Part shown: in pieces, positions 6,494 through 14,455 of the stretch
Layout: each line of letters begins with the position of its first letter
Numbering within the stretch: the stretch's first letter is position 1
Virus record (IMG/VR): IMGVR_UViG_3300037168_000039
Span: 1-23,961 of that record
Direction: 5' to 3' (one strand)
DNA: 23,961 nt
Source: a virus
Translations under genes and position numbers: made by a program
Notes under the pieces: model-generated
Seen by the model: the letters and a program-made list of their open reading frames with translations, nothing else
What the model was told of the DNA's origin: nothing
The model's database searches: none

Positions 6494-9400
6494 GACCGCG
6501 CCGCTTTCAAGAAGCCTTCGAGCTTGTTGAGCCGCTCATTCAGCATCGCCTGACCCGCCAGCATCGTGCCCTGCAGCTTACCGTAATCGACGCGCTTGTA
6601 TCCGTCCGGTCCCGTGGTGACGGCAGACCTCCCAAGGTCCGTCGATTCGATCTCCTGGGCCATCGGCGAAACGAATGTCCCATGTCCAGCGCCCGGCATA
6701 TCGGGGTCCTTGTACCGGTAGGAGTGCGCGTGCACGCTGTCCAAGAATCCCTGCACGTCGCGCACGTCCGTCTTCGCGTCCTCGTCGCTGAGAATCTTCG
6801 ATCCGAGACTGGAAGCCAGACCGGTCGGCGTAAGCGATGCTTGGCCAGTGATGGCCCCAGCGATGCCCGACGGAGCAGGAGGTGTAGCCGTCGGGTTTCC
6901 GCCCGTGTAATGACCAGCGGTTCTCGGTCCCGTGTTGCCCTTCAACTGAGTCGCCGGAGTCGCCAGCGCAGCCGTTCCGTTCGTGTACGTCGGCAGATTC
7001 GACGTCAGCGGTGCCGGTATCGGCTGCGCAGTTGCGGTGTTCCCTGGCTGATACTGCTGCACCGGAGAGCTCAGTGCCGACGGCTGCACGTTGCTAATGC
7101 CGTTGAAAAAGTTGTTCAGGTTGGGGTTCGTTTGCTGAGGTTGACCCATTGCGTAGTATTGCGACGGCAGATTAGAACTCAGACCTGCTGGAACGTTGCT
7201 ACCGCTGAGAGGCGTCTGATTGAACGTGTCCCCTGCGAAGTTGCTAAGGTTCGGATTGTACGGAGCAGGTGGTGTCTGAACCCCAGTCGAGGTCATGCCA
7301 GCATTTTGCGACACACCTCCGGCAGAAATCATCCCTCCACCGGCGCCGACCATGCCGGCACTTACTCCTCCACCACCGGAGCCACCACCGTTGTAGCTCG
7401 CTGCCGTGTTGCTGCCCTGTTGCTGGTATCCTCCGCCCGTGGGAGCTCCACCACCGGACCATCCGCCACCGCCGGACGACGCGCCCGTGGACCCTCCGCC
7501 CGATGTCATTCCTCCGCCCTGCCATCCGCCGCCGTTCCACGAGCCGGCCGTGACACCCGCTGCACCCTGGTAGCCGGCGTCCGTGTAGCTCGCCTGATTG
7601 CCTTGGCCGTATTGCGCGTTGGGGTCCTGGAGCTGCTCCGCCATCGCGGGCACGTACGTGCTCTGCGCTGGCGTGCCGGTGTTCATGAAGCTGTTGTTCG
7701 AGCCGCTGATGCCGGAGCCAGACGTGTTGCCCGCCTCGAGAAAACTCTGGAGTTGCTGATTGCCGGAGATGACGTTTTCTTTTGCCGACTCGTCGGAAAG
7801 CGAGTCCGAGTTCTGAGTGTCGATGTCGTCGATTCCAGAGCCGGCATCCATGGTGGCGTACGGACTTGAGCCGCTGCCTGGCGTCTCGACTTCTTTCGTC
7901 GTCGGCGCCGAGCCACCAGAGCCGAAGAGACCGAAGGCATTCGCGAGCGCGGAAAGACCAGCGAGCACCCCGCTGACCGCTGGTCCGACAACGGGAATGA
8001 ATGCGGCGCCTGTCGTGGCTGCGGTTTCTGTCACGTTGCGCGCGGTGTAGTTTGCCGCCGATCCTCCGACGGATTCTTTCGTGTAGGTCGGGTTGGATGC
8101 GAAAGGCGTGGACGTCGAGACCTGCTGATCCATCTTCGACTGGTGGAGTTGCGTCAAAAACGATTGGAGCATCGGGTTGCCACCCTGGATGCCCTCCTTC
8201 ACGTTCTCGTCGCTCAGCGTCTGCGAAAGGAACGCCTGTTGTTGTGCTGGCGTCATTCCCGCCATTTGCTGCTGATAGAAGGCCTGTAGACCGGGCGGCA
8301 ACGACGAAAGGATCTGCGCGTCGGTTCCTTCCCCTCCGCCCGCATTGCCTCCGGTTCCGCCGGTGTCTGGCGGGACGTAGCTTCCGCCACCCTCTGTCCC
8401 ACTGGTATCACCAGGCGTTCCGGCGCTTCCGCCGGTATCCGTTGTTCCGCTGGTTTCTCCACCAGTTCCGCCGGTACCTTCACCCGGCGTGTAATTCGGA
8501 TTCAGTACCGCATTCGGGTCGTTTGCGGTTGTCGGTTGGCCCGTTACTTTGGAGATCCACTGCGCGGCCGCTCCGACTCCGCCCGCGACGCCGTTGTAGA
8601 TCGCGCCAGCGAAATTGGAGTTCGCCATCGCGCTCGTGTTGAACGCGTTCTCGTTGATGTTGTTCACCGCGTTGCGCTGATTGACCTGCAGCGTTTGATT
8701 CGCGAGCTCGGCGCTTTTGTTCGCCTCGCTGATGCCGGTCATCGCGCCTGCGAGACCCAGGTTGTAGTTCTGAGAGTTGGCAAGAGCCGTCAACGCGTTG
8801 GCAGAATTGTTCTGATTCGTAGACTGCAAAAGCGCCGCGTTGCCCGCGTTGGCTGCGTTTTGCGCCGCCATGTTCGCAGCGGTGAACTGATTCTGACTGG
8901 CCATGTTGAGGCCCGTCATCGTATTGTCTGCGCCAGCGTTGAATTGCCCGGCCGCGTTCAGGCTGTTCATATTGGCCAGGGTCATCCCCTGGTCATTGGT
9001 GGCGTCGTACTGATTCGCTGCGTTGATCGAGTTCGCGTTTTGGATGTTCGCGGCCTGCGCCATGGCGGCATCGTTCGCCGCTGCATTGGTAGTCGCCGTC
9101 GCGTTGTACTGATTGTTCTGCTGGATCTGTGACGCATCAAACGAGTTCGCCGCGTTGGTGGCGCTCGCGTTGAACTGGGAGTTTTGCTGCGCCTGCTCGG
9201 CATCGAACGAGTTCGCCGTGTTCGTCGCCGCCATGTTCGCCGCGGCCGCCGCGTTGCTCGATGAGGCGTTGTACTGATTCGCCGCGTTCGCGCTATTCAT
9301 ATTCGCGAGCGTCATGCCCTGCGCATTGGTGGCGTTGTACTCGTTATTCTGCTGCGCGAAGTTCTCGTTCGCCAGGAGCTGCGCATTCTGCGCGCTCGTG

Positions 9401-10536
9401 TTGTATTCGGTAAACTGATTGCCAGCCGCTTGATTCGCGGCCGCCGAAGCTTGCGACATGCTCGCGTTTTGCGAGGCCGCTGCTTGCTGCAGTTGCGCGG
9501 CGTTGAGATTGTACGCCTGACTCTGTCCTCGCGCGGCCGTGTCGAGCGTGCCGAGCTGCGACTGCGCGTTCAAAGTTTCTTGCGCACGCTGGATTCCCAT
9601 CGACTGATTGAGCTGCGCTTGCGCGTTCGCCGCGGAGTTCGCCGCGCTGTAGGCACTGAGACCTGCGCCGCCGATGTTGCCACGCTGCGAGCCGAGCGCC
9701 GCGAGTTGCGCAGCGATCTGACTCTGTTCTCCCTGTTGGAGTTGCAGGTCGGCCGGCGACACGCCACCACCAGCAGCCTGCGTTTGTAGCGTGTTGGCAA
9801 GCTGGAGTTGCGCATTCTGCCACTGCGCGTCACCGTTCGTGCTCAGCGCAGCGGCCTGCATTTGCGCGGGCGTCATCTGCGAATACCCGGCCGCTTGCGC
9901 CGCGTTGCCGCTGGCCGCCGTGGCGCTCGACGCCTGACCGTACGCCGCGCTCACCTGCGCCGCCGCCATCTGCGCAGCGGTGTAGCTAGCCCCCTGAGCA
10001 AGCGCTGCGTTGTAGGTCGCTGCAGCGGCCTGGCTGGCCTGGTAGCTCGACGCTGCGATCGTGTTCGCGCTGTAGTTCGAGGCTGAGCCAGTAGCTGGGT
10101 TGTAGTTGCTTGCAACTCCCTGCGCGCCCTGCCCCGTGGCCACTCCGTACTGCGCCGGAGCGTTCGCCACGTTCAGCGGCTGATTGCTCGCGCTCGCAGC
10201 GGCGAGGTTGTTCCAGACGGTATTTAGGCCGTAGTTCCCGTCAGTGTTCGTCGGCGTGCCGGTGATGGCCGTGTCGTTGATCGGATACGGCGACGAGACG
10301 AACTGTCCGGTACCGTTCCAGCTTGGCGAATTGACGTTGAGGCCTAGTCCGCTCGTCGAACCGGGGACCGAAGCGGCGCCGAGAGACGGCGTTGACGTGC
10401 TGCTCGTCGGGGTCGTCGTCGGAGCCGTCGGCGTCGGCGTTCCGTATGGCTGACCAGTGCTGGGGTTCGTGAGCGGAGTCCTATCCGATCCGTTCAGGTA
10501 GACGTTGCCGGTTTGGGGGTCGACGGTGTAGGGCAT
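6490..10536 (-). CDS. Giant repeat-rich virion protein with C-terminal S74-type chaperone domain
   Basis: This 1348-residue protein looks like a tail appendage or fibre-like component. Regions: a Thr/Pro-rich N-terminus (about 30-60); a decapeptide array with Tyr every ten residues (143-192); a Gln/Ala-rich helical part (about 205-340); 23 consecutive 11-residue repeats (341-593) with Asn/Asp at repeat position 6; a Gly/Thr linker (about 690-745); a hydrophobic stretch (about 844-874); a Gly-rich region (about 993-1077); and a C-terminal domain from LSDEDAK at 1249 to 1348, ending DGYKRVDYGKL plus a helix. This last part matches the Peptidase_S74 intramolecular chaperone family, which trimerises fibres and can cut itself before the SD serine (S1250, with K1255 as likely partner). 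Two isolated SDExxK copies lie at 775 and 914. The gene starts one base after the nozzle gene and ends in an ATGA overlap. Confidence 0.75.
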   Translation of the reverse strand: MPYTVDPQTGNVYLNGSDRTPLTNPSTGQPYGTPTPTAPTTTPTSSTSTPSLGAASVPGSTSGLGLNVNSPSWNGTGQFVSSPYPINDTAITGTPTNTDGNYGLNTVWNNLAAASASNQPLNVANAPAQYGVATGQGAQGVASNYNPATGSASNYSANTIAASSYQASQAAAATYNAALAQGASYTAAQMAAAQVSAAYGQASSATAASGNAAQAAGYSQMTPAQMQAAALSTNGDAQWQNAQLQLANTLQTQAAGGGVSPADLQLQQGEQSQIAAQLAALGSQRGNIGGAGLSAYSAANSAANAQAQLNQSMGIQRAQETLNAQSQLGTLDTAARGQSQAYNLNAAQLQQAAASQNASMSQASAAANQAAGNQFTEYNTSAQNAQLLANENFAQQNNEYNATNAQGMTLANMNSANAANQYNASSSNAAAAANMAATNTANSFDAEQAQQNSQFNASATNAANSFDASQIQQNNQYNATATTNAAANDAAMAQAANIQNANSINAANQYDATNDQGMTLANMNSLNAAGQFNAGADNTMTGLNMASQNQFTAANMAAQNAANAGNAALLQSTNQNNSANALTALANSQNYNLGLAGAMTGISEANKSAELANQTLQVNQRNAVNNINENAFNTSAMANSNFAGAIYNGVAGGVGAAAQWISKVTGQPTTANDPNAVLNPNYTPGEGTGGTGGETSGTTDTGGSAGTPGDTSGTEGGGSYVPPDTGGTGGNAGGGEGTDAQILSSLPPGLQAFYQQQMAGMTPAQQQAFLSQTLSDENVKEGIQGGNPMLQSFLTQLHQSKMDQQVSTSTPFASNPTYTKESVGGSAANYTARNVTETAATTGAAFIPVVGPAVSGVLAGLSALANAFGLFGSGGSAPTTKEVETPGSGSSPYATMDAGSGIDDIDTQNSDSLSDESAKENVISGNQQLQSFLEAGNTSGSGISGSNNSFMNTGTPAQSTYVPAMAEQLQDPNAQYGQGNQASYTDAGYQGAAGVTAGSWNGGGWQGGGMTSGGGSTGASSGGGGWSGGGAPTGGGYQQQGSNTAASYNGGGSGGGGVSAGMVGAGGGMISAGGVSQNAGMTSTGVQTPPAPYNPNLSNFAGDTFNQTPLSGSNVPAGLSSNLPSQYYAMGQPQQTNPNLNNFFNGISNVQPSALSSPVQQYQPGNTATAQPIPAPLTSNLPTYTNGTAALATPATQLKGNTGPRTAGHYTGGNPTATPPAPSGIAGAITGQASLTPTGLASSLGSKILSDEDAKTDVRDVQGFLDSVHAHSYRYKDPDMPGAGHGTFVSPMAQEIESTDLGRSAVTTGPDGYKRVDYGKLQGTMLAGQAMLNERLNKLEGFLKAARS
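8758..9516 (-). repeat. Coding hendecad array, 23 x 11 residues
   Basis: Residues 341-593 of the 1348-residue protein split into 23 blocks of exactly 11 residues with no gap. Repeat position 6 is Asn or Asp in repeats 2-22 without exception, and position 11 is Asn or Gln in 20 of 23. Position 5 is often Tyr or Phe. Repeats 7 and 17 (GMTLANMNSAN and GMTLANMNSLN) differ at one residue. Hendecads are the signature of right-handed or straight helical coiled coils. Confidence 0.8.
9961..10110 (-). repeat. Coding decapeptide array with Tyr every tenth residue
   Basis: Residues 143-192 of the same protein form five 10-residue units (for example SNYNPATGSA, SNYSANTIAA, SSYQASQAAA). Tyr is at position 3 of each unit (145, 155, 165, 175, 185), with Ala/Ser elsewhere. 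A sixth block keeps the composition but loses the register. The periodicity is distinct from the 11-residue array downstream. Confidence 0.7.
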
Positions 10537-10537
10537 C

Positions 10538-13500
10538 TCACTGCACTCCGAATTGTTTCGTGACGGCGAGCTTGTTTCCGCCGACTTTCACGCCGATCAC
10601 GAGACCGAGAGCGCTCAGAGAAAATCCCGCACCACTCACGCTCGTGCCATTGTCGCTGATCGTGACCTGCAACGCCTGGCATTTCTTCAGCAGGTCGAGG
10701 CGAAACTGGTACGTAGGTAGTCCAAACGTGGCGACCACCGGAATGTTCGCCTGCACGACCGGGTCGGTGTTGTCGTAATCGTAGGCCACCGCGACGTTCA
10801 GTGTGTGCGGGCTGATGTACTGTCCGAGGAGGAACAGGTGGTAGATACGAACGAACCCCTGAAGCGTCTCCGGGTTGAGCCACGAGGTCTGGAGGCTGAA
10901 CGGGATGGCCGCTGCGCCGTCGAGGTACGCGGCAGCTGTCTGCTGATGCACGACTCCCGTCGCGTCGATCCAGCAATACGGGTTGCCCGCGGCGCCCGCG
11001 AAGAGGCACGCCCCGACGGCTGCGTGATTGGTGAACGTGCTCCACTGGTCATAGTAGTAGTCGTAGACGATCGCGATTCCGCTCGAGAGCGTGAACACGA
11101 CCCACTGGTCCGGGATCAGCGTCGCGGTCGTGACGGTCGTTCCTGCTGCGAGCGCGGTCACTGGCGCGCCCTTCCACGTGCAATTCAGCGAACGGTCCAA
11201 AAGGTAAATCTGCCCGTTCGTGGCCTGAAACAGAAGTCCCAGCGGCGTGAACACGATCGACTGCGGCGACGAGCACCCGACTCCGCCGGTCGGAATGAAG
11301 GTCGGCGCACCGATGTCGTTCTGATCTCCCGTCGCGGTCGGCCCCTGACCGGTGATGAAGAAGATCGCGTACGCTTTGAAAATAAAGAGGTTGCCGTCCA
11401 TGCGCGCGAGCGCCGTAATCTTGCCGCCGTCCGGGTCGACGCGGAGCGTAAGCAGCGGCGAGAACTGCATCGGCGACCCAAGGATCGCCTGTTGCGAGTA
11501 CCAGATCGTGTACGGGTCATCGACGCCAGCGAGCCAAAGTCGCTGCGAGTAGGTGGCCATCATCTTCGACGCGGGAGGACAGAAGTTCGGCAGCACCGGG
11601 TTTTGACCGATGCTCAGCGGCTGCGTGTAGAGCGCACCGTTCGCCGTGATACTTGCGTCAGCGAGCGTGTCCAAGAAGATCGTTATAGCGCCGGCACCAC
11701 CTGGTGGAGAGCAATACAGTGGCAGTGCAGCAGAGCTTACGCGGTAAAAGATCGTGCCGCCGTTCGTGGTGCGGTACCAAACCGCCTTGACGCCCGTCTT
11801 ATTCGTTAGGTTGAGGTTGGGCGCTTCACATTGCACGGAATTCGTTGCACCAGCTCCCGTCGTTACGGTTACCGGTGGAGAGGGCGCGGAGACCTCATTA
11901 TTTCCCTGCGAATCTACCCATTCGTACGTCGAAACGTACTGATAGGAGCCTTGCGCCATGGATCCGCCTGTTGCACTAGGCAGTAGATTGAGAACCTCAG
12001 GATAGAGCAGGAATCCGGCCTCGACGATGTGTTGCCCGTCGTATCTACGCGTCAGACCACCACTGATGTAGAGCGACCCATTGATGCTCTCTGACTGTAC
12101 CGGTGACACCCCTACGAAGCTCACGATTGTCGAATTGACTCCTAGCAGGGAGAGAATGATCCCAGCTTCCGTATTTGGCGCACCTTTGATTCCATTGACG
12201 AATGCGTAAACTCCCGTCGCAATCGCTTGACACTCCGGGACCATGTAATCGACGTTTTGAAGCCACCCAGCACCAGATCCGTACAGCGTTCTAGCCACCG
12301 TTGAAAACGCAGTATTGACGAGAAAATACGAGGACTGTTGATTTGTGTACCATGCCATCCACACATATATGTTTCCACCGAAAACGAACGGTTTGGCCGC
12401 AACACCTAGACCAGGAGAAAAGGCAAACCCGCCACCGGCAACTCCGGCTAGTGTCATTGTGCATAAGATGCTCTGCATGGCAGCGCTAAACGTCCCTGCC
12501 GTACCTGTGTAAAGTCCAAAGTAATAAGTGAGAGTGGTGCCGATAACTGCGCCGGCAACGGTAGCAGGAGTGGCGGACGTGGCGACTCCGTTCGTTGCAG
12601 CCAGTACTGTCGTACCAGTAGACGAGTACACTGCAACAGTCACATTGGTAGCATTGGAGCCAACGCACATGACCCAAACGTTATTGCTAGAGTCTGTCGC
12701 TAAACCGATCTGACCCTTTTGAACAGTAGCGACAGTAAGAGTTTTGACCGTATTCGAGAACGTCGTCGCGGTAAGCCCGGCGTTCAGCCCGGAGACGACC
12801 ACCGTCTGATTGACGTTCAGCTTCCAGTAGGCAACGAACACGTTGCCAGCCGGGTTGATCGCAGCGTCGTAATAGAACGGACTCACGAGGCCAGTGATAA
12901 CTTGAGCGACGAATGTAATTGTCGTCGGAGTAGCCGTAGACACCGTGTAAGAGGAGATGGCTCCCGCTCCGTTATCGATGAAGATCGCTACCGTAGTCGC
13001 CGAGATTGTGAGACACTTCGGTCGTCCGCTCCCGACTGTGCCGGTTAGGCTAGCGTCGGCAACGATTGCGGCCCCGGTGACAGCATCGAAAACTGCATAC
13101 CTAATACCATTGCGCGAGTCTTCCCAAGCGTACACGTCGATATTTCCTACGCGCGCATGGTCCGGCGACAACTGTTGGTAGCTGTTCTGTATGATCGTCT
13201 GATTCGTTAGAGTGACCGGAATGTCTGGTCCGCGATTCGTCCACTTCGTCTCGCCAGCGATATACGAATACATGCTTGATCCGTCGAACGCGACGAGCTC
13301 CGTTGACGCCGAGTTGCCGAGTGTTGCGAGTCCGACTCCTGCCGCAATGTTGCCGCCTTGCAGAATCGACGTGCTCAGCGACGAGTACCCCCACCGTCGC
13401 GACACGAGCCCCGTCTGCGTAAGAATCCCGTTCGTGAGCGACAGCAACGCGCTCGGTTGCAGCGGCTGCTTCGGGTCCGTCTTCGTGTCGATGCCCTGCG

Positions 13501-13552
13501 CAAAGCTCACGCTGACGAGCGTCTTGTTTCCGGGCGGAACGTTCGTGGCCAT
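10538..13552 (-). CDS. Large beta-rich tail protein, nozzle/hub candidate
   Basis: This 1004-residue protein starts at the ATG at 13552, in a TGATG overlap with the previous stop and with GGTGA just upstream. The longer frame to 13579 adds only shadow residues. The N-terminus carries FAQGIDTKTDPKQPL, then LTNG and a GLVSRRWGY stretch at 17-56, a pattern of podovirus tail nozzle or 'stabilisation' proteins. A second conserved block at about 665-795 (SQRLWLAGVDDPYTIWYS, a GKITALARMDGNLFIFK stretch, and SIVFTPLGLLFQ) looks like beta-propeller blades. The rest is Thr/Val/Gly-rich beta sequence. It is longer than T7 gp12 (about 800 residues), mainly because of the middle part. It follows the adaptor and two small beta proteins, as expected for the tail tip. 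Residues about 215-520 are encoded by DNA of clearly lower GC, which suggests a swapped domain. Confidence 0.7.
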   Translation of the reverse strand: MATNVPPGNKTLVSVSFAQGIDTKTDPKQPLQPSALLSLTNGILTQTGLVSRRWGYSSLSTSILQGGNIAAGVGLATLGNSASTELVAFDGSSMYSYIAGETKWTNRGPDIPVTLTNQTIIQNSYQQLSPDHARVGNIDVYAWEDSRNGIRYAVFDAVTGAAIVADASLTGTVGSGRPKCLTISATTVAIFIDNGAGAISSYTVSTATPTTITFVAQVITGLVSPFYYDAAINPAGNVFVAYWKLNVNQTVVVSGLNAGLTATTFSNTVKTLTVATVQKGQIGLATDSSNNVWVMCVGSNATNVTVAVYSSTGTTVLAATNGVATSATPATVAGAVIGTTLTYYFGLYTGTAGTFSAAMQSILCTMTLAGVAGGGFAFSPGLGVAAKPFVFGGNIYVWMAWYTNQQSSYFLVNTAFSTVARTLYGSGAGWLQNVDYMVPECQAIATGVYAFVNGIKGAPNTEAGIILSLLGVNSTIVSFVGVSPVQSESINGSLYISGGLTRRYDGQHIVEAGFLLYPEVLNLLPSATGGSMAQGSYQYVSTYEWVDSQGNNEVSAPSPPVTVTTGAGATNSVQCEAPNLNLTNKTGVKAVWYRTTNGGTIFYRVSSAALPLYCSPPGGAGAITIFLDTLADASITANGALYTQPLSIGQNPVLPNFCPPASKMMATYSQRLWLAGVDDPYTIWYSQQAILGSPMQFSPLLTLRVDPDGGKITALARMDGNLFIFKAYAIFFITGQGPTATGDQNDIGAPTFIPTGGVGCSSPQSIVFTPLGLLFQATNGQIYLLDRSLNCTWKGAPVTALAAGTTVTTATLIPDQWVVFTLSSGIAIVYDYYYDQWSTFTNHAAVGACLFAGAAGNPYCWIDATGVVHQQTAAAYLDGAAAIPFSLQTSWLNPETLQGFVRIYHLFLLGQYISPHTLNVAVAYDYDNTDPVVQANIPVVATFGLPTYQFRLDLLKKCQALQVTISDNGTSVSGAGFSLSALGLVIGVKVGGNKLAVTKQFGVQ

Positions 13553-13878
13553 CAGGTCACCAGAATATCGATCGCGCACTGCGCGGTCGAATTGAGAATG
13601 AGGAAGATCGCCGTGTTGATGTTGCCCGTCACCACCTCGGAGATGGTCGAAGCCGCGAGCACGGGACGCTGGCGACCCAAGAAGTAGCTCGTGTAGTTCC
13701 GCCCGAGCCCGTGGCTGATCTGATTGTTCCCGACGGCGAGCGTCACGTTCTTGAGGATCACCCCGTTCGTCAACAGGCCGCCCGTCAAGGGGAGCATCGT
13801 CTCGCGCAACGAATCCTGCACTTGGCGCAAGACAGGGTCCGCCGACGCAACATGCTTGAAGGGACGAATGAGCGGCAT
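13552..13878 (-). CDS. Small beta virion protein, collar-like
   Basis: This 108-residue protein starts at the ATG at 13878, one base after the previous stop. The earlier in-frame ATG at 13935 would add a basic, non-family N-terminus. The mature-looking sequence has a helical N-terminus (PVLRQVQDSLRETMLPL), then a strand, NNQISHGLGR, a strand with FLGRQRP, and a final ILNSTAQCAIDILV strand. The HGLGR block followed by a 'GW-V--R'-like strand and a terminal L-L-x-S strand recurs in short uncharacterised structural proteins of many tailed phages. It is probably a minor head-tail or tail-surface protein sitting next to the nozzle. The exact role is unknown. Confidence 0.65.
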   Translation of the reverse strand: MPLIRPFKHVASADPVLRQVQDSLRETMLPLTGGLLTNGVILKNVTLAVGNNQISHGLGRNYTSYFLGRQRPVLAASTISEVVTGNINTAIFLILNSTAQCAIDILVT

Positions 13879-13879
13879 G

Positions 13880-14455
13880 TCAGGCCTGTACCTGGTCGAC
13901 GAGGTAGTTCGCGATCTGCACGCCGTTGCCGGCATTGCTCGTGCTGAACCCCACCCATAGGTCCCATGTCTGCTTCAGCGTCGAATCCCACCCAGTGCCA
14001 GCCGCTGGAGTCCCCGCGGGCACCATCAGCGTCGTATCGGTCACGGTCGGGTTGACCGCGGCTGCGATCTCGAGGTTCAACGCGGTGATTCGCCCACCGC
14101 CGATGAGTGTCGCCGCAGTGCCGGAGCCGATCGTTTTGACGGCGAGAAGGATGTCGAGTTCAAACGGAGTGAGCGTGTTGGCCGTGCTCGAGAGCTGCAG
14201 CGATCCAGAGCTCCACGCCGCGACGGTTCCGCCGAGTTCGACCTGGAACGTGATGGTGCCAGCCGGCGTGACGATGTTCGAGAGCGCGCCCCACGCTCGG
14301 AGGTGGAACATGCTGCCGACGCGCACGTAGTTCGCCGGCAGCGTGAACACGTCGGACGCGTTGATCACGGACTTCGCGGTCGTGTACGTGTTGAACAGCG
14401 TCGCTTGCGCCGTGGAGCTCGCGAGCGTTTGGTGCGCGAAGACGTTGCCGCTCAC
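13880..14455 (-). CDS. Jelly-roll-like virion surface protein
   Basis: The start is GTG at 14455 in a GTGA overlap with the adaptor gene, giving 191 residues. The longer frame only reads into the adaptor's Gly tail. Family-like features in order are an LPANYVRVGSMFHLRAWG strand pair, SNIVTPAGTITFQVELGG, LTPFELDILLAV, a TAATLIGGGRIT strand, and a late WDSTLKQTWDLWVGFS followed by NAGNGVQIANYLV. This strand order with the 'tFDst-qt-dlfa-wS-ana-nsi' ending is one I recall from widespread phage capsid-decoration or fibre-type jelly-roll proteins. There is no membrane segment or catalytic motif. Whether it decorates the head or sits at the neck cannot be decided here; its position after the adaptor favours neck or tail surface. 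Confidence 0.65.
   Translation of the reverse strand: MSGNVFAHQTLASSTAQATLFNTYTTAKSVINASDVFTLPANYVRVGSMFHLRAWGALSNIVTPAGTITFQVELGGTVAAWSSGSLQLSSTANTLTPFELDILLAVKTIGSGTAATLIGGGRITALNLEIAAAVNPTVTDTTLMVPAGTPAAGTGWDSTLKQTWDLWVGFSTSNAGNGVQIANYLVDQVQA

Noticed and set aside
6682-7869. Plus-strand open frame (395 codons) opposite the C-terminal part of the giant protein
   Set aside because: The product is Arg/Ser/Val-rich low-complexity mirror sequence of the Gly-rich coding region, with no ribosome-binding site or neighbours in that direction.
8758-9516. CRISPR array or DNA-level tandem repeat
   Set aside because: The periodicity is in the protein (33-base codon blocks with varied codons) and there are no constant repeats with unique spacers.
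6490-10536. Diversity-generating retroelement variable region in the fibre-like gene
   Set aside because: No reverse transcriptase gene and no near-identical template repeat differing at adenines was seen in the window.
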